Of a stretch of 64,000 nucleotides of DNA, positions 1 to 8,831 are shown piece by piece. The notes below the pieces were generated by a model. The model was not told the DNA's origin and did not search any database. It saw only the letters and a program-made list of their open reading frames with translations. The stretch is from Goodfellowiella coeruleoviolacea (GTDB lineage: Bacteria; Actinomycetota; Actinomycetes; Mycobacteriales; Pseudonocardiaceae): NCBI RefSeq assembly GCF_024171785.1, contig NZ_JAMTCK010000021.1, forward strand, positions 1-64,000, read 5' to 3'. Both the position numbers and the translations under genes were made by a program. Within the stretch, counting starts at the first letter, position 1, and each line of letters starts with the position of its first letter.

Positions 1-1
1 G

Positions 2-816
<815 letters not shown>

Positions 817-820
<4 letters not shown>

Positions 821-1689
821 CTCAGGAAGCACGGGAGTCAGCGACGCAAGCGGCCCAGCCGGGCGAGCACGGGAACGGAGAGGAGCAGCCGCGCGTGGTT
901 GTCCGAGACCGACGCCGTATCGACCCGGAGACCGGTGAAGTACGCAAGGTCCAGGAGGAGGTGGCCGCGGACACGGGCACCCAGGGCGGTGGCCGGCACG
1001 CCGCCGCCGAGCCGGCCGACGCGCCCAACGGCCAGCCGGCCGACGTCGCCGACGCCGGTGCTCCGGCGGACGAGGCCCCCTCGGGCGCGCACACCGCGGC
1101 CGAGGGTGCCGGCGGCGGTGCTGACGGTGCTGACGAGCTGCGCAAGCAGCTCAACGAGCGCACCGCCGACCTGCAGCGGCTCACCGCCGAGTACGCCAAC
1201 TACCGCAAGCGGGTCGAGCGCGACCGGCAGCTGGTGATCGAGACGGCCAAGGGCCAGATCGCCGGCGAGCTGCTCGGCGTGCTCGACGACGTGGAGCGGG
1301 CCAACGCGCACGGCGACCTGACCGGCGCGTTCAAGGCGGTGGCCGACAAGCTGGTGAGCGCGCTGCAGCGGGCCGGTCTGGAACCGTTCGGGCACGAGGG
1401 CGAGGAGTTCGACCCCTCGGTGCACGAGGCCGTGCAGCACAGCACCTCGCCGGACGTGTCCGGCCCGACCGTGACCGCGGTGCTGCGCCGCGGCTACCGG
1501 TTCGGCGACCGGACGCTGCGGCCGGCGCTGGTCGCGGTGACCGACCACGAGCCGGGTGCGCCGGCGGCCGAGGCCGCGGCGCAGGCCGCGAGCGACGCCC
1601 CGGCCGACGCGGCCGAGGCACAGCAGCAGACAACCGGTTCGGCCACTGACGCGCCGGCGGGCGGCAAGCCAGCCGATGAGCAGGGCTGA
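817..1689 (+). CDS. grpE: Nucleotide exchange factor GrpE
   Basis: GrpE releases ADP from DnaK. The 290-residue protein has a long low-complexity acidic/Ala-rich N-terminus (to about residue 100), then the conserved dimerising helix ([30 protein letters not shown]) and the beta-wing with the family signature near residues 185-230 ([32 protein letters not shown]). The C-terminal 50 residues are again Ala-rich. The GTG start overlaps the dnaK stop. It is longer than typical GrpE (about 200 residues) because of the two disordered ends, as is common in actinomycetes. Confidence 0.97.
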
Positions 1690-1715
1690 CCAAGCAGAAG
1701 GGAGGGGGACGTCCG

Positions 1716-2891
1716 GTGAGTGCTAGGGACTGGATCGAGAAGGACTTCTACCGCGAGCTGGGCGTCTCCTCCGATGCCTCGGCGGACGAGATCAAGAAGG
1801 CGTACCGCAAGCTGGCCAGGGAGTTGCACCCGGACGCCAACCCGGGCAACACCACGGCCGAGGCGCGCTTCAAGTCCATCTCCGAGGCCTACGGCGTGCT
1901 GTCCGACCCGGACAAGCGCAAGCAGTACGACGAGGCGCGGCGGCTGTTCGCCGGTGGCGGCGGGTTCGGCGGCGGCCAGTTCGGCTTCCCCGGCGGGGGC
2001 GGTGCCGGCGGCTTCGACCTGGGTGACCTGTTCACCCGGGGCGGCGGCACAGCCGGCGCCGGTGGCCTCGGCGACCTGCTCGGCGGGTTGTTCAACCGCG
2101 GGCGGGGTGGCGCGGCCTCGGCCAACCGGCCCCGGCGCGGCGAGGACGTGGAGACCGACATCCGGGTCGACTTCACCGAGGCGATCCAGGGCGCCACCGT
2201 GTCGTTGCAGCTGTCCAGCCCGGCCACCTGCGACCTGTGCCACGGCTCGGGCGCCAAGCCGGGCACCACCCCGCGGACCTGTCCCACCTGCTCCGGGTCC
2301 GGCCTGGTCACCCGCAGCCAGGGCGCGTTCGCGTTCAGCGAGCCGTGCCAGGACTGCCGGGGCACCGGCCGGCTCATCGACCAGCCGTGCCCGCAGTGCG
2401 CCGGCGAGGGGGTCAGCACCAAGACCAGGACGCTGACCGTGCGCATCCCGCCCGGGGTGGACGACGGCCAGCGCATCCGCCTGGCCGGCCAGGGCGAGCC
2501 CGGCCGCAACGGCGGCCCCACCGGTGACCTGTTCGTGCGGGTCCACGTGGCCCCGCACCCGGTGTTCGGCCGGTCCGGCAACGACCTCACCCTGACCATG
2601 CCGGTCACCTTCCCGGAGCTGGCGCTGGGCACCACGCTGAGCGTGCCGACCCTGGACGGCAAGGTCACGGTGAAGGTGCCGGCCGGCACCCCCAGTGGCC
2701 GGGTGCTGCGCGTGCCGGGCAAGGGCGTGAAGCGGCGCGACGGCCAGACCGGCGCGCTTCTGGTCACCCTCCAGGTCGCGGTTCCTGCCAGGATGGACCC
2801 GGAGGCCGAGGCGGCGCTGCGCGCGTACGCCGAGGCCAGCGCGGAGCACGACCCGCGCGCGGAGCTGAACGGCTTGCTGGACCAGGCATAG
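1716..2891 (+). CDS. dnaJ: Chaperone DnaJ (Hsp40)
   Basis: A full-length 391-residue type I J-protein that stimulates the DnaK ATPase. The N-terminal J domain carries the HPD motif (LHPDANPG near residue 38). A Gly/Phe-rich region (about 75-140) follows, then the zinc-binding domain with four CxxCxGxG repeats ([32 protein letters not shown]) and the C-terminal substrate-binding domains. The GTG start at 1716 is preceded by GGAGGGGG. It sits 26 bases after grpE, and the operon order is that of actinobacterial dnaJ1 with hspR next. Confidence 0.97.
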   Translation: MSARDWIEKDFYRELGVSSDASADEIKKAYRKLARELHPDANPGNTTAEARFKSISEAYGVLSDPDKRKQYDEARRLFAGGGGFGGGQFGFPGGGGAGGFDLGDLFTRGGGTAGAGGLGDLLGGLFNRGRGGAASANRPRRGEDVETDIRVDFTEAIQGATVSLQLSSPATCDLCHGSGAKPGTTPRTCPTCSGSGLVTRSQGAFAFSEPCQDCRGTGRLIDQPCPQCAGEGVSTKTRTLTVRIPPGVDDGQRIRLAGQGEPGRNGGPTGDLFVRVHVAPHPVFGRSGNDLTLTMPVTFPELALGTTLSVPTLDGKVTVKVPAGTPSGRVLRVPGKGVKRRDGQTGALLVTLQVAVPARMDPEAEAALRAYAEASAEHDPRAELNGLLDQA

Positions 2892-2926
2892 GCCACGACC
2901 GCTAGGTGAGAGCGCAGGAGGACGCC

Positions 2927-3400
2927 GTGACATCACCTCACTTCCCCGGTCCGGGTGGCGGCAGACGAGATGTGGCGTTCCCGCCGGGAGCCAACGAGGA
3001 CACACCGGTCTTCGTCATCTCGGTGGCCGCGCAGTTGTCCGGGCTGCACGCCCAGACGCTGCGCAGCTACGACCGGCTGGGCCTGGTCTCACCGGGCCGC
3101 AGTTCGGGTGGTGGCCGGCGGTACTCCATGCGGGACATCGGGCTGCTGCGCGAGGTGCAGCGGCTGTCCCAGGAAGAGGGCGTGAACCTGGCCGGCATCA
3201 AGCGGATCATCGAACTGGAGAACCAGGTCGACGCGTTGCGCTCCCGGCTCGCCGAGCTGACCGAGGAGCTGGCCGCGGCCCACGCCGCCGCCGAGCAGGC
3301 CGCCGCCGCCGTGCACGCCTCCTACCGGCGTGACCTCGTCCCGGTCCGCCAGGAAACCGCCCTGGTGGTCTGGAAGCCCCAGCAGCAGCACCGCCGCTGA
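2927..3400 (+). CDS. hspR: Heat-shock repressor HspR (MerR family)
   Basis: HspR is the MerR-family autorepressor of the actinobacterial dnaK operon; it binds HAIR inverted repeats together with DnaK. The protein has the N-terminal winged-helix domain (VFVISVAAQLSGLHAQTLRSYDRLGLVSPGR), the GGRRYS wing and a coiled coil rich in Ala/Glu (about residues 95-130), ending in the conserved ALVVWKP tail. An upstream in-frame GTG at 2906 exists, but AGGAGG at 2916-2921 stands five bases before the GTG at 2927, so I chose the later start (157 residues). It closes the operon. Confidence 0.93.
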   Translation: MTSPHFPGPGGGRRDVAFPPGANEDTPVFVISVAAQLSGLHAQTLRSYDRLGLVSPGRSSGGGRRYSMRDIGLLREVQRLSQEEGVNLAGIKRIIELENQVDALRSRLAELTEELAAAHAAAEQAAAAVHASYRRDLVPVRQETALVVWKPQQQHRR

Positions 3401-3427
3401 GCACCAGCGGCCGCACACCGTCCAGCC

Positions 3428-3476
3428 GTGCCGGTCACCCCGTCGGGCCCCCTCAACCCGCCGGAGTGACCGGCAC
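3428..3476. terminator. Inverted repeat after hspR, probable terminator
   Basis: GTGCCGGTCAC (3428-3438) pairs perfectly with GTGACCGGCAC (3466-3476) across a 27-base loop, just after hspR and before the convergent amidotransferase-like gene. There is no T-run, which is usual for high-GC actinomycete terminators. It could serve both strands. Confidence 0.5.
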
Positions 3477-3541
3477 AGCCACATCCGGCACCGGTGTCGG
3501 GCCGGCGTGCGGTGTCCGTCCGGGATGTGCGGCGGGATGCC

Positions 3542-4309
3542 TCACGCGGACAGCGTCCGGGGGTGGCCGGTGGCGGCGTGCGCGGCAGCGTGTGTGGCAG
3601 CGTGCGTGACGGCCGCCGCCGCGAACGCCCGCACGATCGGGTGGCACTGGCCGCTGTCGCCGGCCAGCTCCGGCTGGAACAGCGTGATCAGGTAGAACGG
3701 GTGCCCCGGCAGCTCGGCGACCCGGATCGCGCCGTCGTCGTCGTGCCCGGTGAAGCGCAGTCCGTGCGCCCGCAGCACGTCCGCGTAGGCGGCGTTCGGG
3801 CCGTACGCGCAGTGGTAGCGCTCGACCGAGCGCTGGGCGCCGAGGATCCGCTCCACCATCGACCCCGGCTCGACCAGCACCACGCCCTCGTGGCCGAGCA
3901 GCGAACAGCTCAGCGGGACCACGAGCTGCTGGGCCGCGTCCGGGGCGACCTCCGCGTGACTGGCGGTGGCGATGCCGCAGACGTGGCGCGCGTACTCCAG
4001 CAGCGCGTGCTGGAAGCCGCCGCAGGTGCCGAGCAGCGGGATGCCGCGCTCGCGCGCGGTGCGGATGGCGGACAGCGCGCCGGCCTCGCTGCGGTACGGG
4101 CTGCCAGGCAGCACCCACACCCCGTCGAAGTCCTCGACGCGGGTGTCGGCCACGTCGTCGGTGCCCACCCAGTAGGTGTCCAGCGCCAACCCGTCGCGCG
4201 TGCGCAGCGCCTCCACCAGGCCGGGAATCCGGGTGTGCGAGCGAACGTGCGGCGAGCGGTCCCCCACCAGGGCCACCCGCGCGGTGCGGGTCTGCAACAT
4301 GACTCTCAT
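3542..4309 (-). CDS. Class I glutamine amidotransferase-like protein (CTP-synthase C-terminal type), degenerate triad
   Basis: A 255-residue protein with the flavodoxin-like GATase1 fold: VALVGD at the N-terminus, the LPGSPYRSE oxyanion region and the nucleophile elbow GTCGGFQHALLEYAR with Cys near residue 96. It resembles the stand-alone CTP synthase C-terminal-related amidotransferases. In active class I enzymes the triad His and Glu sit in an FHPE motif; here it reads FQPE (residues 211-214), so the catalytic His is replaced by Gln. It may therefore not hydrolyse glutamine. ATG at 4309 was taken as the start; ATG at 4300 is an alternative. It is divergent from a LysR regulator with 66 bases between them. 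Confidence 0.8.
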   Translation of the reverse strand: MRVMLQTRTARVALVGDRSPHVRSHTRIPGLVEALRTRDGLALDTYWVGTDDVADTRVEDFDGVWVLPGSPYRSEAGALSAIRTARERGIPLLGTCGGFQHALLEYARHVCGIATASHAEVAPDAAQQLVVPLSCSLLGHEGVVLVEPGSMVERILGAQRSVERYHCAYGPNAAYADVLRAHGLRFTGHDDDGAIRVAELPGHPFYLITLFQPELAGDSGQCHPIVRAFAAAAVTHAATHAAAHAATGHPRTLSA

Positions 4310-4375
4310 GGTGGTGACGGGCGCTCGATAAGGCCAACGACTGTTCGTACTGGTTCCATTAGCGATACTGATCGG

Positions 4376-5290
4376 GTGGACCCGCACCTGCTCCGGACGT
4401 TCGTGGCCGTGGCCAGGTCCGCGTCCTTCTCCACGGCCGCCCGCGAGCTGGGGTACACCCAGTCCGCGGTGTCCCAGCAGATCGCCGCGCTGGAGGCCGA
4501 CCTCGGTGTGCCACTGCTGCGCCGCCGGCCGGTCACGCCCACCGACGCCGGGCAGCGCCTGCTGGAGCACGCCACGCCGATCCTGCTGCGGCTGGACGCG
4601 GCCCGCGCCGACATCCGCCGGGTCTCCGGCGCGCCCCCGGCCCACCTGCGCGCGGGCGCCTCGCCGCTGGCGGACACCGGTGGCCTCACCGAGGCGCTGG
4701 TGGCGGTGCGGCGGGCGATGCCCCGCGTGTCCGCCGGGCTGTCGGTGCTCGGCCGCGACGCGGTGGTCACCGGCGTGGCCCGGGGTGAACTGGACGTCGG
4801 GCTGGTCGACGGGGTGACCGCGCCGAGCGACCCGCTGCGGCTGGTCGAGGTGGGCACGCTGAGCACCGCCGTGGTCAGCACGGGCCCGCTCGTGGTCGCG
4901 CTGCCGGCCAGCCACCCGCTGGCCAGCCGCACCGCGCTGCGCCTTGGCGACCTCGCGGACGCCGGGTGGATCGACGCGCCGGACGCCGCCATCCCGCTCG
5001 GCCAGCTCCGGGCGGTGGCCCGCGGCGACGGCTTCCGCGCCGGCTTCCGCTACGACGGCGCGGAGCGGTCCGTGCTGCTGGCCCTGGTGGCCGCCGGTGC
5101 CGGGCTGGCCCTGCTGCCCGGGTCGGTGGTGCGGGACCGGCCGGACCTGGCCGCGGTGCCGCTCGCCGCCCCGGCGCTGACCCACCGCACCGAGCTGGTG
5201 CACGGCAGCCTGACCGAGCCCGCCGCCGCCCTCACCGCGCTGCTCTCCACCGCCGGCCGGCGAACTGGCCCCGGCACCACCACGGCGTGA
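4376..5290 (+). CDS. LysR-family transcriptional regulator
   Basis: A 304-residue LysR-type regulator. Residues 1-60 form the winged helix ([46 protein letters not shown]); the rest is the periplasmic-binding-protein-like effector domain (SGLV-type elements such as ELDVGLVDG and GWIDAPDAAIPLGQLRA). GTG at 4376 starts the canonical N-terminus VDPHLLRTF. It is divergent from the amidotransferase-like gene, the usual arrangement for a LysR regulator and its target; the 66-base gap contains the T-N11-A-like ATTAGCGATACTGAT. The inducer is unknown. Confidence 0.92.
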   Translation: MDPHLLRTFVAVARSASFSTAARELGYTQSAVSQQIAALEADLGVPLLRRRPVTPTDAGQRLLEHATPILLRLDAARADIRRVSGAPPAHLRAGASPLADTGGLTEALVAVRRAMPRVSAGLSVLGRDAVVTGVARGELDVGLVDGVTAPSDPLRLVEVGTLSTAVVSTGPLVVALPASHPLASRTALRLGDLADAGWIDAPDAAIPLGQLRAVARGDGFRAGFRYDGAERSVLLALVAAGAGLALLPGSVVRDRPDLAAVPLAAPALTHRTELVHGSLTEPAAALTALLSTAGRRTGPGTTTA

Positions 5291-5591
5291 ACCACGCCGC
5301 GCATCGCATTCCCGGCAACCGGTCGCCGGCTGTGGAAAGGCACTGGCCGGGTCGAAACGCACCGACCGACGCCGAAACGCACTGACCGCCTGTCCGTCCA
5401 CCCGGTCACGGGCGACCGCCAATAGCGGTCATTGGTCCACAAGCCAGTCACCCGTTCGTGTTGTCCGGACCGGTGGACGCGCAGGTGCGGACACCCGCGG
5501 ATGTTCCTCGGTCACGTGCTGTTGGTGTTTTTGTCAGACCCCGGGGTTATCGTCGGTGGTGTTGGCAATTCGGACCGAGCGAGGAGCGCAC
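5291..5591. other. Intergenic stretch with a 16-bp direct repeat
   Basis: No gene is supported here. Two near-identical copies of CGAAACGCACYGACCG lie 20 bases apart (5353-5368 and 5373-5388). Such spacing, about two helical turns, could be a regulator site for the small gene at 5592, but no partner is evident. Confidence 0.35.
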
Positions 5592-5930
5592 ATGGACCAG
5601 GTCGGTGATGTTTTAGCCGGTTTCGCCGCCGCGTTTACCGGCGAGTCCGCCGGTGCCGGTGAGATCGTGCATCCGGAACGGCTCGATCGGGCCCGGCTCG
5701 ATTACTCCACCGCCAGTGTTCGGGTGGTTGACGAGTACCTCGCCCACCTGCACGACAACCCTCCGGACTCAGATGAGCAGAAATGGGCCCGCACCGTCCT
5801 GGGCACCGGCGCCTACCTCAGTGAGGTCATCCGCCGGGATGCCGCCAGGGCGCGCGCCCGCACATTTGACGACGCCGCGGTCGAATACCCGGGGCCGGCC
5901 GTGCGGGCGAACCGGAACCTGGCCGCCTGA
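5592..5930 (+). CDS. Hypothetical small protein (112 residues)
   Basis: I do not recognise a family. The start is ATG at 5592, preceded by GAGGAGCGCAC, a good ribosome-binding site, which rules out the in-frame start 36 bases upstream. The protein is soluble-looking and mildly acidic, with no signal peptide, membrane segment or cysteine pair; its middle (VDEYLAHLHDNPPDSDEQKWARTVLGTGAYLSEVIRRDAA) is probably helical. Its 3' half overlaps the tail of an open frame on the other strand, but codon use favours this strand here. Confidence 0.6.
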   Translation: MDQVGDVLAGFAAAFTGESAGAGEIVHPERLDRARLDYSTASVRVVDEYLAHLHDNPPDSDEQKWARTVLGTGAYLSEVIRRDAARARARTFDDAAVEYPGPAVRANRNLAA

Positions 5931-6704
5931 GCAGGCGGGTGCTGGCCGCGCCGGGTCGGCCAGGTGCACCGGAGCACGGCCGAGGTGGACCAGGCGGGAT
6001 CGGGCGTGCCCAGCGGGAATGATGCGCCGGGCGATTTCCGAAGGCACAGGGTAAATCCGCTCGGGAGACAACAGCCGCTTCGCTTTCTTCGCCTGACCGG
6101 TGTGCACCAGATCCGCGATCCGGTGCACGCGCGGGATGATGTCGGTCAGGCCGATCACCCATTCCTGTGTGAAAGCGCGAATCAGCGCCCGGCCGATCCC
6201 CGCATGGTTGCGGTGGTGGTTGAGCGGGGTGTCGCGCACCGGGCGCTCCGGGTCCCGCTGAACGTGCACGGCCGCCCTGGCCGGCGCGTCGTGATCGGCT
6301 GTGGTGAGCACCGCCCGGGAAAGCGCCGTTGCCCAGCCGCGCCGGGTAATCCGCACCGCCGGGACCCGTTCCTGCCCGGATTTCCCCGCCCAATTGCCGC
6401 GGTGCGTCAGCCAGCGGAACGACGGCTTGATCCAGGTCGTCCGGTTGAGGCGAGAACGGCGGCACAAAGCGGTTGGCGCGCGGTGCCGGCTCGGCCCCAC
6501 CGGCGGATACGCCTGGTAGACGACAACGGATTCGGTGTCGTGGTCGACCCGGATCTGGTGCTGGGACGACGTGGTTCGCCCCGGCCAGTGCCCCATCCCG
6601 GACAGCGAACCGTTTTTCGCCCGCGTGGCCGCGGGAAACACCCGGTGGACGGCTTCCGCAACCGCCCGATTGGGCGTATAGGCCGTTACTCCGAATGTTG
6701 GCAT
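5769..6704 (-). pseudogene. DUF4291-family gene, apparently decayed by compensating frameshifts
   Basis: The reading frame contains clear DUF4291 signatures: ESVVVYQAY, then TTWIKPSFRW, KSGQERVPAVRITRRG, QRDPERP and LLSPERIYPVPSEIAR. Between YQAY and TTWIKPSF the family reads like AEPAxRANRFVPPFS; that sequence is present here in another frame (AEPAPRANRFVPPFSP), so the gene shifts frame near 6490-6510 and back near 6445-6460. Homology stops near 6020; the remaining open frame to 5769 overlaps the plus-strand gene at 5592 and looks like read-through. The N-terminal 35 residues also look unlike the family. DUF4291 function is unknown. Two sequencing errors would be an alternative explanation. 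Confidence 0.6.
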
Positions 6705-6749
6705 GCTTGTCCCCAGCGCATCCGGACCCGACTCCCGAGGTGAGGCGTG

Positions 6750-6863
6750 ATGGGCAAGCACGACGACGACAAGGACGGCCACCGGCCCGACCCCGACCCG
6801 TCCAAGTGGGTGGACACCTACGCGGAGGGCGTTGAGCAGCCGAAGAAGGAGGAGTCCAACTAG
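6750..6863 (+). CDS. 37-residue Asp-rich peptide, candidate RiPP precursor
   Basis: A short gene with ATG at 6750, an AGGTGAGG ribosome-binding site just upstream, and a TAG stop. The peptide starts MGKHDDDKDGHRPDPDP, contains SKWVDTYAEG and ends EQPKKEESN. Seven of the first 22 residues are Asp, five of them before Asp, Gly, Pro or Lys. The next gene, in the same frame, is a protein-isoaspartate-methyltransferase-like enzyme. Known RiPP classes (graspimiditides, imiditides, pamtides) pair Asp-rich precursors with such enzymes, which methylate Asp and give aspartimide or isoaspartate. That this peptide is a substrate is inference; it might be an unrelated small protein. Confidence 0.5.
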   Translation: MGKHDDDKDGHRPDPDPSKWVDTYAEGVEQPKKEESN

Positions 6864-6935
6864 GACGTGTCCGACTAGGACGTACCCGACTAGGACGTGC
6901 CCAGCCAAGACGTGCCCAGCCAAGACGTGGCGGCC
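6861..6935 (+). repeat. Five tandem 15-bp units spanning peptide stop and methyltransferase start
   Basis: Five consecutive 15-base units of the form YARGACGTGYCCRRC run from 6861 to 6935. The first unit begins with the TAG stop of the peptide gene. Units 1-3 begin with TAG and units 4-5 with CAA, so in the shared frame they read stop-DVSD, stop-DVPD, stop-DVPS, QDVPS, QDVAA. The methyltransferase start candidates (GTG at 6897, 6912, 6927) each lie inside a unit. Confidence 0.85.
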
Positions 6936-8030
6936 ACCGACTGGTCCGGCGAGTTCGCCTCGGCCGCGCGGGCCGCGTTCGTGCCCGAGGTGATCTGGGT
7001 CGGCGGCGACCACGGCTACGTGTCCCTGTGCCGGGCGACCGAGCCCGAGGCGTGGCTGGCGCGGGTGGCCGCGGACGAGCCGGTGGTCACCCAGGTCGAT
7101 GACGGCAGGACACCGCCGGGACAGCTCGGCCGGTTCGCGTCGAGTTCGTGCAGCCAGCCGTCGCTCGTGGCGGACATGCTCGTGGCCGCCGACATCCGCC
7201 CGGGTGTGCGCGTGCTGGAGATCGGCACCGGGACCGGCTGGAACTGCGCGTTGCTGTGCGCGCGGGTGGGGTCGGAGCGGGTGGTGTCCGTCGAGATCGA
7301 CGCCGCGCTCGCCGCGGTGGCCCGGCGCTCGCTGCGCCGCCTCGGTTACGCCCCGACCGTGGTGGTGGGCGATGGCGCACTCGGCCATCCACCGGCCGCG
7401 CCCTACGACCGGGTGCTGGCCACCTGCTCGGTGGGTGTGGTGCCGCACGCCTGGGTCGAGCAGACCCGGCCGGGCGGCGTGGTGGTCACCCCGTGGGGCA
7501 CCGACTTCTGCAACGGCGCGCTGGCCAGGCTGGTGGTTGACGCGCACCACCGGGCCGTCGGCCGGTTCGGCGGTGACCTGGCGTTCATGCGGTTGCGCGC
7601 GCAGCGCCGACCGGCGTGCCGGCTGCCCTCGGTCGACGTGTCCGGTGCCGCGGCCGGCACCACCGCCCTGACCTGTCAGGAGATCTACCAGGTGGTGACG
7701 TTCCGGGGGTCGTTCGCCATCGGGCTGCGCGTGCCGCGGTGCCGGTACTGGGTCGAGGACGACCCGGACAACGAGTACCGGCACACGGTCTGGCTGCACG
7801 ACGCGCGGTCCCGCTCCTGGGCCCGGCTGCTGGTGGCACCGGGCGAGCCGCACCACCGGCTGGTCCACCAACACGGGCCACGCCGACTGTGGACCGAGGT
7901 GGAGGCCGCGCACCGGTGGTGGGTGGCGGCCGGACGCCCCGACCCGACCCGGTTCGGCCTGACCGTGACCAGCACCGGCCAGGTGGTGTGGCTGGACGAC
8001 CCCGACCACCCGGTGCCACCGCTTTCCTGA
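6897..8030 (+). CDS. Protein-L-isoaspartate O-methyltransferase-like enzyme with C-terminal extension
   Basis: A 377-residue class I SAM methyltransferase of the PIMT type: FVPE near residue 28, the SQP motif (86-88), SAM-binding motif I VLEIGTGTGWN (106-116), the acidic VSVEID loop, VVGDGALG and the PGGVVVTPWG strand. True repair PIMTs are about 210 residues; here about 150 extra residues follow, as in methyltransferases of RiPP clusters. The start is uncertain (GTG 6897, 6912 or 6927, all within a tandem repeat and without a good ribosome-binding site), so coupling to the upstream peptide or a leaderless transcript is possible. It could instead be a general repair or regulatory methyltransferase. 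Confidence 0.8.
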   Translation: MPSQDVPSQDVAATDWSGEFASAARAAFVPEVIWVGGDHGYVSLCRATEPEAWLARVAADEPVVTQVDDGRTPPGQLGRFASSSCSQPSLVADMLVAADIRPGVRVLEIGTGTGWNCALLCARVGSERVVSVEIDAALAAVARRSLRRLGYAPTVVVGDGALGHPPAAPYDRVLATCSVGVVPHAWVEQTRPGGVVVTPWGTDFCNGALARLVVDAHHRAVGRFGGDLAFMRLRAQRRPACRLPSVDVSGAAAGTTALTCQEIYQVVTFRGSFAIGLRVPRCRYWVEDDPDNEYRHTVWLHDARSRSWARLLVAPGEPHHRLVHQHGPRRLWTEVEAAHRWWVAAGRPDPTRFGLTVTSTGQVVWLDDPDHPVPPLS

Positions 8031-8032
8031 GC

Positions 8033-8365
8033 CGCCGCCGTCCTGATCGGCTCCTGGCCGGCGCCCTGGGCACGGTGCCGGCGGCGTGGCTGGTGGGCGC
8101 GCTCTGCGTGCTCGCCCACGGCCTGCTGCCCCGGGCCTGCATGGCGATCTCCTGGACCGTCTGGTTCGCCACGGTCGCCCTGGGCCAGATCGCCGGCCCG
8201 CTGTACGGGGTGTGGGGCGGCACCCCGTTCGAACCGTTCCACCACATCCCGAACACCGTGACCGGGCACCCGTTCGACCCGGTGCCGCCCCTGGTCCTGA
8301 CCACACTGTCCGCCCTGCTCAGCGCCGGCGGCCTGCTCGCCCTCAGCCGCCGCGACATCGGCTGA
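8033..8365 (+). pseudogene. 3' fragment of an ABC-2 type permease gene
   Basis: The frame directly after the methyltransferase reads LLAGALGTVPAAWLVGALCVLAH, then AISWTVWFATVALGQIAGPLYG, FHHIPNTVTG and a last hydrophobic segment ending LLALSRRDIG. This is the layout of the last two or three membrane helices and the RRD(I/V) end of actinobacterial ABC-2 exporter permeases. There is no upstream permease sequence, ATPase or convincing start codon, so this appears to be a truncated remnant rather than a gene. Confidence 0.5.
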
Positions 8366-8831
8366 CCACCCCGGTTTCGCCGCTGCCGGTGCGGTCAGGC
8401 TGACCACGGTCGCCTCGCGGTCACCGGCGGCGGCACCATGTGGCTGTGCCGCCGTTCGCCCGGCTCGATCCGGCACTCCGGTGGCGGCCGGTGCGCGAAA
8501 CTGGGCGCGTCGGGCCGGTCGGGCTCGGACAGCGCGAACACCCGGCGCAGCACCTGGCCCGGCTCGGCGTTGCAGTACGACCAGACCACGAGCAACGGCC
8601 AGAACACGTCGGCGATAGCGGAAGGCCGGTTCGACCGCTGATCGTGCCCGGAGAAGCCGGCCGGCGGTAGCAACGCACTGCCGCCCGGCAGTGGTATCCA
8701 CTGTGGACAGTCCGCCCGGATTGGACCTCGGTGATCGTTGTTGACGTAGCGGGTCGGGGGACGGCGGCGATCGGAGTGGATGACGAACGGGCTGGTTATC
8801 CGCCCGTCGAGGTGCTGACTGTCAGCCGGGG
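8366..8831. other. Stretch without a confident gene
   Basis: The best candidate is a minus-strand frame at 8395-8673 (92 residues, start TTG) containing NRPSAIADVFWPLLVVWSYC and EPGQVLRRVFALSEPD. It has neither a recognisable family nor a good ribosome-binding site, so I do not call it. The sequence also holds one copy of the recurrent 11-mer TCCACTGTGGA (8697-8707). Confidence 0.3.

Noticed and set aside
1494-3005. 503-residue open frame on the minus strand across grpE and dnaJ
   Set aside because: It is antisense to two unmistakable genes; its Arg/Gly/Ala-rich composition is what high-GC third positions give in a shadow frame.
5964-6743. 259-residue plus-strand open frame over the DUF4291 pseudogene
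   Set aside because: DUF4291 motifs are on the minus strand; the plus frame resembles nothing.
7616-8032. Reading the permease-like frame at 8033-8365 as a full 249-residue gene
   Set aside because: The N-terminal half of that frame lies inside the methyltransferase gene and is its shadow; only the last 110 codons resemble a permease.
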